From Hofstenia miamia (taxonomy: Eukaryota; Xenacoelomorpha; Acoela): a DNA stretch of 64,000 bases. The notes beneath the pieces were generated by a model. The model made no database searches, was not told the DNA's origin, and worked only from the letters and a program-made list of their open reading frames with translations. Position numbers and translations under genes: made by a program. Positions 48,045-57,948 of this stretch are shown piece after piece. Position 1 is the first letter of the stretch. Every line of letters starts with the position of its first letter. Where the stretch lies: positions 567,099-631,098 of the forward strand of contig SCFE01000058.1 in NCBI GenBank assembly GCA_004352715.1, in the 5' to 3' direction.

Positions 48045-48122
48045 TTAGAATTACAAGATGTTGCTCAGTTAGTGCAATTAAGCTCTACAAAATTTTATAC
48101 CATTACTTTTATTGGATTAATT
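48045..48122 (+). CDS. candidate exon, possible start of TM1
   Basis: Acceptor cattttttctag ends at 48044 and donor GTAAGA starts at 48123. The 26 codons (phase 0-0) read LELQDVAQLVQL then STKFYTITFIGLI. The final stretch resembles the beginning of TM1 in adhesion GPCRs (I-T-x-I-G). Phase matches the exon ending at 46788. A phase-0 hydrophobic frame at 49612 (FALILMTLLTEFL) after tctttgtag could continue it, but no donor precedes the TA repeat there, so I did not call that exon. Confidence 0.35.
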
Positions 48123-48339
48123 GTAAGAAATCATACATATTTAAGATTTTCAACCTTGTACGTTTCCTATGTATGAAATTGTATCGCGAAAATTATATTA
48201 ATTCATTCAAACGCGATAGCGATCATATACACTCAGTTGGGCTGAGAGATGTAACTAATCCCAGATATATTCTTAATCTATGAGCCCAAAAAAATTAAAC
48301 CACCATAAAAATAATGGAATTTGCATAATTTTAACATAC

Positions 48340-49500
48340 AGTGTCCGACAAATATATTGTACTACTATTGATTTTTATAGATTTTTAGTAAGAACAGCCA
48401 ATTAATAAATACATTTAATTAAAATACAGGATTTCATTCATATGACCTTTACACTGAAAATAAAGAGAATTTCTGGTAGATACTGTCTGGCATGTGCGAG
48501 GCCCTTGCCAATTGGTGCACGTTTTCATACAAATTTTTTGTAAATCTAAGGATGTCATGTTCATTCTTCCAGAGCGGGTGCGATCGCGTGATGGCATCTT
48601 ATTGACTATTGCACAGTTCCTCGTGAAACGTAGGCCCAGATATGATCAGTAATAATAATTTTTAGCCAAAAGTTGGCCAGTCTAACAGTTCAAAGGTATT
48701 GCCTCTTGGGAAACTGGTTGCTAGCTGAGCTGCATTGCAGGTAGCGGTTCTTACAGAAAAACAGTTCCTAGAATTTTCAAATTAGCAATATAACGTAGCA
48801 GCTTAACAGCTGGGTTTTCAGAACTTCCTGATATTTAGTTGCATTGATTGTGCTCTATATAGGGACTAAAGATGCCTTCCTTTAGTACGGATGCAATCCC
48901 AGTAATAACTTTCAAAGTGAATTGTCTAGCATTGCATAAACATGGGGCTCTAATGGATGCTTGAGTTCACGTCAAGCAAATTATGATCTAAAAATAGTAG
49001 TTTCTCGTAGATGTTTCGTTCAAGAAAAGACCTTGACGCCAATCAACAACGTTCCTACAAATGCAGCCATGTTTCGTCTTGTTGTAGTCCTGAAGCCAAT
49101 GACAAATTGCACTTGCATTGGCTGATACTCCACAAGTACCGACCTTGTCACACTTCATTGAATAGCCTGTACGTTTACTGCTAGTACGCGTCCATCAAAA
49201 CATGCAAACGCTTGTAATCTGTACTTATGGAAACCGTTCAAAATTTCCAATAAATTCACCTCACTCCTGATTTACATCAGCTAAATAAAATGAACCATTT
49301 CTGTCCCGGGTACAATAGCATATACTTCCACAAAAATAAGCTGCTCGGAAATTTTTTCGAAATGTTTAATGGGTTGCTAATCCACTTATCGCATCATAAA
49401 GAAGTGTAATATTGACTTCAGATTTTCTGATGTAGACTTCTTGTGACTCATCTTCTTCATCAAACATCTGTTAAACATCGTCATGAAGAGTTCCTCTTTT
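48340..49500 (-). pseudogene. degenerate transposase-like sequence
   Basis: On the minus strand short open pieces appear in order: YAIVPGTEMVHFI-like strand, FACFDGRVLAVNVQ, CGVSANASAICHWLQ, RNVVDWRQGLFLNETS. The last parts recall the N-terminal area of ISXO2/Merlin-type transposases (WRQGSFF), but the order is not normal and I cannot confirm the class. GC content is higher than in the flanks, which supports an insertion. Confidence 0.3.
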
Positions 49501-49658
49501 CTTGTTTATTGCACCACGGCCAGGCCAGTAGCAAGATGAAACTTTATAGTAGTCAACCAAAGCAATACAAAATCATTTGTTTAAGATTATTACAATTTTT
49601 TTGTCTTTGTAGTTTGCATTGATATTAATGACATTACTAACTGAATTCCTAAAAATAT

Positions 49659-49691
<33 letters not shown>

Positions 49692-49703
49692 ATATATATA
49701 TAT
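49659..49703. repeat. (TA)n microsatellite
   Basis: TA dinucleotide run with one TTTA interruption. Confidence 0.95.
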
Positions 49704-50475
49704 TTATTTGAAAGGTTTTTATCAAAGATAAAAAAAGAGTTTTCTGTAATTGTTATAAAAATTTCTATATTTTCTAATTATAAAAAATTTTGAAAAAATA
49801 TGAGTTATTTCCGTAAGAATTTCGTAATGTCTAAATTATAAACTTTTCTGATAATAAACATAAACCAAATTAGTTAAGATATTTTTACAAAATTTAATGA
49901 GTTCCTCAAAAATATTTTGACGTTTATAGTTCAAAGCTAATAAGGAATTCTAAAATCTAAATGCACCATAAGATAGAGAATTCTCTTTTTTCCATTTAAG
50001 CTCTAAAACTCCGACGAATTCCCCCTTTGATGCCAAGACGCTGATCACTGGCTCATTGGCAATTCGAACTTTGACTTGACTTTTTTCAAAAAGCTAAGTT
50101 TTATGAGTTTCTTTACTTTACAAAACGTGGTTAATGTATTCAGTGGAGATCTTTTACTTAAAAGCATGTATAAAATGTTGAAAGTGAGAGAAATATAGAC
50201 GAAATAGCTTCAAACATGTGAATCTATGAATATATAAAAGGGAATCAACAAAGTTTCACATGAAATATCATTAGAATATAATCATAATATTACTGTTGAC
50301 CCAGTTCACTAAGATTGTTATTCATTTTATGCATAACAAATTTTTCTCAGACAAGTTCATGATACTCATATATTGTCAATTATACCCTAGGCTAATATCA
50401 TGAACAAAATTAATATATATATATATATATATATATCAATTTTATCAAAATTAATAATCCTTTTTCCAATTTCAG

Positions 50476-50498
50476 ATTTTTTGATAAGTTAGTTGCAG
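50476..50498 (+). CDS. candidate 23-base microexon before TM4
   Basis: Acceptor ccaatttcag ends at 50475; the 23 bases encode (A) F-F-D-K-L-V-A plus one base, and GT follows at 50499. The single base left (G) joins TT of the next exon to give V, so FFDKLVAV runs directly into SPLVVLAFAISID. That matches the length and polarity of the intracellular loop and start of TM4 in adhesion GPCRs. The following intron is 79 bases. The donor GTTTCA is not ideal. Confidence 0.4.
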
Positions 50499-50577
50499 GT
50501 TTCAAAATATATGAATATTTTGGACTATTGCATGTTTAATTTCTTGCTGTTCTTGAATTTTTTTCATATTTTTATAG

Positions 50578-50800
50578 TTTCTCCCCTGGTAGTCTTGGCC
50601 TTTGCTATTTCCATTGATAAATTTGAAAGCTATGGATTTGAAGACATTTGTTGGATAACTTCCGAAAAATATCTCTTGCTGTCATTCATTGCTCCAATTG
50701 CATTCGTAATTATCTTAAACGTTCTCATTTTCCTTTTCTTGCTTTGCTTCATCTGGAGATCATTTGAAAACACAAAGCAAAGTGCTTCTTCAAAAATCTG
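50578..50800 (+). CDS. adhesion-family GPCR exon: TM4, extracellular loop 2, TM5
   Basis: Acceptor tttttatag ends at 50577 and donor GT is at 50801. The frame reads SPLVVLAFAISID (TM4), then FESYGFEDICWITSEKY, in which C-W is the conserved extracellular-loop-2 cysteine that bonds to TM3, then a long TM5 (LLLSFIAPIAFVIILNVLIF) and a basic stretch (FIWRSFENTKQS). The P-x-V...ID-x-x-x-YG...CW...W/SFI-x-P pattern is typical of class B2 (adhesion) receptors. The exon ends with two bases (TG), completed to TGG by the next exon. Acts in the plasma membrane, coupling extracellular binding to G proteins. Confidence 0.85.
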
Positions 50801-51406
50801 GTATTAACTTAATTATAGTTTTAAATTAGTTCAAATTTGAAACATGTAAAACATGCATTAATTTTGTCAATATATAATACTAACAGAAAATTTCTTCAAA
50901 ACAGTATAGAACCAACAGAATTTATAGTTGAAAGTAGCAAAAGAAGTGATGACAAATACATCAAATATATATACATTATATTTATATATGTACATCCATA
51001 CACGAATGATCACCTTTATATCATTGAAGCATACTTTGGAACGTAGATTTAATTAAGCAATTATTGTATGCATATTATGTATAAATATACACTGTATTTG
51101 ATGCATTCTAAAAGAGAAATAATAAAGAATTGCTACTCTTCTGAGAAATTAATAATTTCGTTTTTCAGCATTGTTAATTTTTATATTTTCTGCGATTTTG
51201 TTATTTGATGTTCTCTTAATTAAATTTAAATTTCTGCTTTTGTTTGTTATGTATGTATATGTATAAAATTCTGTCTATTCATTCTTGCATTTTTTGCTAT
51301 CACAATTATGAATGACTAGCGTTTATTTTTCATAATCGTATAATTAATAGTGTATGCTAGCTGTGCATATGTTTCTAAATTTTTAAAATTTTATGTAATT
51401 TAACAG

Positions 51407-51533
51407 GAAATGTGCCAGGAGTTGTATTATTCTTCAACCCATATTTGGATTTTCTTGGCTCACTGGACTGCTCTACTATATTACAGATTCTGACACTCTT
51501 GAACTCATTTTTATTTCATCAAGCAGCACCCAG
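51407..51533 (+). CDS. adhesion-family GPCR exon: TM6
   Basis: Acceptor taatttaacag ends at 51406 and donor GT at 51534. The phase-2 start completes W, then 42 codons: KCARSCIIL (ICL3 end), QPIFGFSWLTGLLYYI (TM6 with the conserved P-x-x-G-x-x-W-x-x-G), then a short extracellular loop and ISSSSTQ. A longer overlapping open frame from ATG 51412 is out of phase and should be ignored. Phase agreement with the TM5 and TM7 exons makes this a firm call. Confidence 0.85.
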
Positions 51534-52073
51534 GTTAGATGATTTTTTTGCAAAAAACGGTGGCAATTATCTGTTTCCATTATATACTACAATAAATTGT
51601 CTTCAATTATTTTTAAAATGTGGCGTTTTACTTGAAGAGTATAGATATTTCAATTCTAACTTTATTTAATAATTAAGTAAGCAAAAACCACAAATACTGA
51701 ATCTAATTAAAAACAGTACTGCAAGAGATTCTGTTTTTTTGTCCATTGAAATCCAAATAAAAGATCTTTCCCACTATATGATCTACTTTTTAATGTGAGT
51801 ACAAATGCTTGACGTATGCTTTCACCGATTTTCGAATTCCCGATTTAATAAATAGTAATCACAATTTATGTGCTTAATCCCTTCAGAATTTTATCAGTTC
51901 ATGCCATTTCGTATATGGAATATGTCACCTGATTCACGAATCGAATCAAACTAAATTTTGCAAACAAAATTCGATTGAATGTTCAATATTGATCTCACCC
52001 AAATATACACATTTCTAAAATTTGAATATACATTGATATATAAATCATATTGTTTTATTTATGTTGTTTTTAG

Positions 52074-52115
52074 GGAATATTCATATTTGTATTCTACTGT
52101 TTAATGGATCCAAAG
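52074..52115 (+). CDS. adhesion-family GPCR exon: TM7
   Basis: Acceptor ttgtttttag ends at 52073; 14 codons in phase 0-0 read GIFIFVFYCLMDPK, and GTACAG follows. With the preceding Q this is the family's Q-G-x-F-I-F-x-x-x-C-x-x-x motif of TM7. Only 42 bases, so easily missed. Confidence 0.85.
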
Positions 52116-52745
52116 GTACAGTAAATTCTGTGAATATTTGCTATATAGATATATATGCGGTATATATGTGCATACACCCTTATGCAGTAGTAGAGAACTT
52201 TGCTGCAAAAGAGTTTGTCCAGAGAAAATTCCTTTTCTGTTTCTTTTTTAACAGTTTGACTATGTGGACAAGAAGGTGCAAGGATATAATAAAGGCACTA
52301 GATGCTGCTGGGCTTTGTAAATTCAAGCACCAATTTTGTACAGGAAAACAAACCGTTGCATTAACTCAGAACTGGGATTTGACCTGGGATCCGGTACTTA
52401 TTTAAATTTTTGGATATTCTATCTTTGCAATACTTGAGTCCAATTCTCTGTCAGGAGAGAGACTTTGTTTTGAAAGTAAGGGGACAAACAAAGCTATGTT
52501 GGATAAGTAGTAGTAACCTTATCGGTTTAGATAAAATTTATTTATTGTGAGAATATTTTTAACCGAAAGTAATCTGAAGTGTCAAATGAGGAAATCTCTA
52601 GTCACATATTGCCACTTCAGTTCACCATGTTGCGCGACAGCAAAATGTGTTAAATTTGAACAAACCCCGTTAGGTATACATTTATAAAGGTTATTTAATT
52701 ATTATGAAATCATTTTTTATAATAATTGATTTTGGTTTTTTTTAG

Positions 52746-52799
52746 ATTAAAGAGGGCTACTTCAAATTTCTAAGACATCATGATTATACATTTCGTCAG
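52746..52799 (+). CDS. receptor cytoplasmic tail exon 1
   Basis: Acceptor gttttttttag ends at 52745, donor GTACAT at 52800; 18 codons, phase 0-0: IKEGYFKFLRHHDYTFRQ. It follows D-P-K at the end of TM7, where adhesion GPCRs continue with a basic amphipathic helix. Call rests on phase, splice motifs and position. Confidence 0.65.
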
Positions 52800-52975
52800 G
52801 TACATATTGTTTATGTAATATAGTAAAACTAAGCTCTTAAATTTAGAGTTGAACTAATAGAACAGCGAGAACAAGTAAAGGTCTGTGTAAATACATTCTT
52901 TTGTTTAGTATATATTAGATTTTTAAATTTTGAAGTAATTTTATTGAAATCTAATGTTTGAGAATTTCATTTTAG

Positions 52976-53020
52976 GAATTAAGTCTTCAGGAATTCGTTC
53001 TTCAGTGGCTAACAGCCGAG
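52976..53020 (+). CDS. receptor cytoplasmic tail exon 2
   Basis: Acceptor ttcattttag ends at 52975, donor GTATTT at 53021; 15 codons, phase 0-0: ELSLQEFVLQWLTAE. It is in frame with the neighbouring small exons. No known motif. Confidence 0.55.
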
Positions 53021-53109
53021 GTATTTTTCAAATTTTATAGTAAAATTATATTTACACATTTATAGCCATAATCTATGTCTAACATTAAGGTATTTATATT
53101 TTTGTTTAG

Positions 53110-53145
53110 AAGAATCGTCTTTCTCGAATTTGCCTTAAAGCAACT
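53110..53145 (+). CDS. receptor cytoplasmic tail exon 3
   Basis: Acceptor tttttgtttag ends at 53109, donor GTAAAT at 53146; 12 codons, phase 0-0: KNRLSRICLKAT. Basic, as expected near the membrane. No in-frame stop occurs up to here, so at least one further exon must carry the end of the protein. Confidence 0.5.
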
Positions 53146-53961
53146 GTAAATATGCAACTGCAAAATATATTTACTCAATTGTATATAATAAATGGTTTGT
53201 GTTTATTGTAATTTTAGTCAAAATTTGTGCAAAATACACTATTAGTATACATAAATCAGTATATACCAAATATCACATTGGGTTGCACATGCATATAGAA
53301 TAAAATATTACTTCTTTCTAAAGTTATAAATTTAGAGAATTATATCTCAATAACTACACTAAGCCCTATTTATAGAACCGATCATAGACTTAAAGTTGAT
53401 AATCTACCGTTCTTCATAGATAACAGTAAAATAAGAATTCAATTGTATAGACTATCTATGACACGAAATTTTAAGTTAATATTTGGAAGCAGCAGTAGCA
53501 TTTTAGAAATTGAAAAGTTAATTTTTCTAATGAATTATTTCATATCATATGATGCTTTAATTACTCGCTTCATTGAAGTATTATTTTGGGATGAATTTAC
53601 ATTTTATGATTCCTTAATGTCAGGAACAAATTATGATTGCAAGCTTCTGTATACGAGCAAGTATAAGTAAAAAGTAATTTGAAATAAACAAATTGCAGGA
53701 TTCAATTAATTGCGAATGTGCAATAATTCGGTTGGACAATTATTTAATTGTTATTTATATGTTCGTAAATATAATAAATATCGGTCATCTACCGAAATGT
53801 TAACTGACTATGTTACAGAAAATGAAAACTTCATTTGACTTTTGTGAGCCAAATTTAATTTACATAATTGGTTATTATGACTTTCCATTAATTGATACTC
53901 CATGTGGTATTTCACATAATGAATATGATCAGTCTATTTTTGACTTCTGAATATCTACAGT

Positions 53962-54006
<45 letters not shown>

Positions 54007-57000
54007 AAGGCAATATAATTGATTTAATTTATACAAATGCTAAGCTCTGATATGACCATGTATTATTTTCATGAATTCAATTTTTTCATTATCTAATATA
54101 AGGATCTAAAGATCATAACATTCGTTGACTTGATAGATTATGTAAACTTAGACTTTTTGCCAATTTTCATTGTTTTTATTCGTGGAGATGTCGAAGAATT
54201 CAGAAGTATACACAAAATACTTGTACAATTTTTTATTTAAAAACGTTCAATACTAAATTTCCATGAGAAGAGAAATAGACGAAATAGTTTTCCATCATAT
54301 TTACATTTCACACAATTCATTTAGTTAGTATATACAATTCTTTAAAAATCATCAATTTGGTCGTAATATATGCATTTCTGATGAATTACGTAAAGTTTTA
54401 TTTATTGAAAATTAAGTTCAATGAAAAATAGCAATAGCTGTTCTAAGTTTTTGCAATCTTTTAATAAATCACCTATTCTACTACCAATATGTGTTAAAGA
54501 AGTTGTATGTGAAAAACCTCAGCATGGTAGGAGTTTATTTAGTAAATAATTTTCCTCTGCTTTGAAGAAATGACGAAATTTAATCTTCTAATGAATTAAT
54601 AACCCAATTAAATTCGAATAAATTTAGATATCGTCTGTAAAGCATCACACACAATGAGATCTAATGGATGTGGTTTAGATGATACATCTCCTAAATTCAT
54701 TTATGAATTTTGAATAGAACATTCGTTTTAAAAATTTGCATACGAAATTATGAAAAATCAAATGGAAAAATCTTACATTACGCCAATTTTAAAAAAGAAT
54801 GCAAAACTAATATTATTTAGCCAAGAATCTTTATCCCATCATAAGAAATCCACGATCAAATAACCAATAATTTGGTTATACAAATATAAACGATTAAACT
54901 TAGAAATTGTCTATGAAGCATTTGACGAAATATAATTATATGTACATTATATATATATATATCGATCTTATCAAAAAATTTGGCTAAGAACCTCATGAAA
55001 AATTCATTAAAAAACTGCAACAGTTTAAACTTGAGGAAATTTTTTTAAGTTAATACCCTCTTTCTTAAAAAATCCTTCACAAGTTAATGAATTTTGAAAA
55101 ACCATGTCAAACAGAGATATGCTTAAGCGTATTTTCCATAAGAATCCCTTTTGCCTAAAATACTATTTCTAGGTTTTATAAATGACTTACTAGAAATAGT
55201 TGTGAATAACGTTGCTACACATTTGCTAGGGATATAATGAGGTCAAACAGTATTTTTCAGTATTTAATAATTGAATCTAAAAAAGTTATAATATAAGCTA
55301 ATAAAATGAAATTTAATTTGAGAGATTCCATTTTAATGAGCATCAAAATATCAAATAGTTTAAAGTCTAGATAAGTTTACTAAATATCTCATCCTTCCAG
55401 ATTGCAAGTGCTTTAACAGCATTTTCTTTTAAAATAGTAAGATTTTTACTTAGAATATTTTCTGCAGGGAGAAGTGTCGGTTAGATCTGACTTTTGAGGC
55501 TGGATATGGAGAATACTTTCCCAATTTGGCTGAGATGTTAATTCCAACTGCTACTATTGCCAAGCTAGTGGAATGAGTCAGTCAGAACTCTGTCTTTGTA
55601 CATTTATGTACTTTATCTGAATGGAAATGACTTTCAAAGTGCTATATGCATATAGTGCCTCAAATATTCATGAACTTGCCTTTTTGCACGAAAAATTCAT
55701 GGCTTTATTCTTTGCTTATAAGGAAAGTGGAACAACCCATACGTTTTCTTTAGTGATATTTTTTAACTTTAATGTTCATTAAATAATATATGCGATCAAC
55801 AAAAGAAAGTGCAGCATGCGCAAGACATTTTATGCTAATAAATACGCGGGAATTAATCATTGGTTTCCAAGCAATCTATATTTTTGTCATATGTGCAATT
55901 ATATGAATGAGAATTCAGCTTTATCATTCACACGTCAAAGTTCACGCTATCAATATTTTCACCCTCCAAGTAGTAAGGACTTTCTGCCCAAATATTCACG
56001 TCTGCCTAAATGAAAAAAAGATTTCAGTAATATGTCATGCTGGGTGAAGTGAAAACTTTTTGCAATGCAGCATGATTTATAAAGGATGGGGATGCTTGTC
56101 CAGGAATCGTGTAATCACAATAACAGATTTCTCTGAGTGCTCAACTTTTTTTCAAATTTCTCAATGCTATAGTACTTCGCAGCAGCCAAGTAATGTCGAT
56201 TCCTGTTCTCAAAGCATGTTAAACTTAATTGTAGTCTATTTTGGTGGGTGATTATGTTCTTGTCCCAATGCAGAAATCATATGTCTATTTTTCATTAACA
56301 CCCTATTCTCCATGGAAATTGATATTCCTACCAGCTCTTCAGTCAAATGCCAATAGTAGCTTAAGAAGGTGAACATCAAAATGTATAATCTACAGTAGGA
56401 AGATGTAGAAGAAACACTTGTATCTTAACACTTCTAATGTCCATATTAGCTAACAATGGGACACTATGAGATAAAGCACAGCTCGTATAGCTCACCACCA
56501 TGTGGTCTGGTCGTGCTTGGATTATAATTTACGCCATCTAGTGACAAATATTTGATGAACAGTTGATGTTCATTGTAGCACACAATATTTAACACTACAC
56601 TTTAAATAGCATTTAGAGGAAAAAAAGCATGGAGGTAAGACACCAATTGTGGCTGAAACATAACTCTGCTATTTGAAAAAGTGCATGACAGCAGTATTTG
56701 TATAAAATCCAAGTCTTCTATAAATTCATATTTTTATAAATAATATTAATCAAAGATTCGTAAAAACATTATTTCTGTTGTGACTTCTAATTTCATAATG
56801 CCTAGAACTAGAACTTCTGAATTTTATGGGATAGCATTAAATGATTCTTACATATTTTTCTTATGGTTTTGTGCTTTATTATCGCCTACAGCCTTATCTA
56901 ACGTAGAATTTATAAGGACAAATTAATTTTAATGATATTTTTTAAAATGTGAAATTGATTAAGTAGCAAAACTAAGTTTTGAATATATCTGCAATTGTTA

Positions 57001-57200
57001 GTGAAACGAAAATACATTTTCAATGCAAGCTGCTATTTGAGAACAATTACACATGTAAAATATTTCTCCTCTGAGTTATATTTCTGAGCTTTGACACCTC
57101 AATACTTTTTCTTATGAGTAGTAATAATTGCGCAGAAGTACGTTACACAAATTGACCTTTGACACTGGCGGGCATGGATATGATGTAATTGTGTACTTTG
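53146..57200. other. downstream stretch, terminal receptor exon not fixed
   Basis: (TA)n at 53965-54004. Candidate last exons were looked for. A phase-0 frame at 55401-55436 with donor GTAAGA leads to a short frame and stop at 55495, but the implied intron would be only 31 bases. The frame at 55816-56013 is described separately. Otherwise A/T-rich without recognised features. Confidence 0.4.
55816..56013 (+). CDS. unassigned ORF, possible receptor tail
   Basis: 65 codons from ATG to TGA. The second half (SFTRQSSRYQYFHPPSSKD, then LPKYSRLPK) is rich in S, Y, P and basic residues, as in GPCR tails. No acceptor with a clear pyrimidine tract was found at a suitable phase. No recognised domain. 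It may be chance. Confidence 0.2.
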   Translation: MRKTFYANKYAGINHWFPSNLYFCHMCNYMNENSALSFTRQSSRYQYFHPPSSKDFLPKYSRLPK

Positions 57201-57440
57201 GCCGTCTGTGTAGTTCTGACGTCATTGGAATATATTGGTTTTGTTGACAAACACATTTGTTTGAAGTCTATTGTATAAAATGTAGCCAAATTTTTTATTC
57301 ATATTGCATAAATAATTGGCTGTATATATTGCCGGGGGTGTATCTCTGACGTCATTGGAATATGTTCTGTTAGCAAACACATTTGTTTGCGGTCTATTGT
57401 TTAAAATGTAGCCAATTTTTTATACAAATTACATAAAAAT
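57201..57440. repeat. 130-bp tandem duplication with TGACGTCA
   Basis: Two copies start at about 57201 and 57331. Each has TGACGTCATTGGAATAT (57217 and 57347), then acacatttgtttg, gtctattgt, aaaatgtagcca. TGACGTCA is the palindromic CRE/ATF site. No coding frame. Confidence 0.8.
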
Positions 57441-57582
57441 TGTCAAAGATCATTGAAATTCTATATGCAAATAATTTATGTTGTTGGAATTACATTTTAC
57501 CATTAATTTTCTTTGGTAACAGTAGTAACTAACAATTATTTTCAAATGAAAATATTGAGAAAAATAAACACATGTTTCACAG

Positions 57583-57810
57583 ATGACAAATGTCAATTGC
57601 AAAAATAAAAAACTACCACAACAACGATGTAGAACTTACAAACAGTGTTTTGATTCATATCACGGCGTACTTCACTACAGGCCTCTGCAACGTGCAACTG
57701 GAGGCGAACGAATTACATGCTATTGGGGGATTTTTCATATTCTTATTACTTTTTTTATAAATAACACCATTATCGACAATTGTATTAAAAATCTCAGTAT
57801 CAAAATTTAA
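57583..57810 (+). CDS. unassigned ORF
   Basis: 75 codons starting directly after a cacag acceptor-like site (AG 57581-57582). The first 50 residues are basic with four cysteines (NCKNKKL, QRCRTYKQCF, ITCYWG) and clearly more GC-rich than the flanks. The rest is hydrophobic. I do not recognise the family. It could be an exon of an unseen gene or a repeat remnant. Confidence 0.2.
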   Translation: MTNVNCKNKKLPQQRCRTYKQCFDSYHGVLHYRPLQRATGGERITCYWGIFHILITFFINNTIIDNCIKNLSIKI

Positions 57811-57948
57811 TATTTATGAGAAATAAATATAATTTACCCTTCGCTCTTCATAAGTTATTTACATTATAGGGAATTAATTAATGAACAACAAGAAAATTAC
57901 AATCTATTATTTACTGAAATAAAGTAAATACTGTATATAGGAATGCAA

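Noticed and set aside
51412-51669. Open frame from ATG 51412 as a protein
   Set aside because: It is an out-of-phase shadow of the TM6 exon. The other frame gives the conserved TM6 motif and matches splice phases on both sides.
55401-55497. Two last exons of the receptor (55401-55436 and 55468-55497)
   Set aside because: Phase and splice motifs fit, but the implied intron is only 31 bases and the peptide has no support from family similarity.
57217-57354. TGACGTCA pair as a proven promoter
   Set aside because: No gene start is recognised nearby, and the two copies belong to a tandem duplication.
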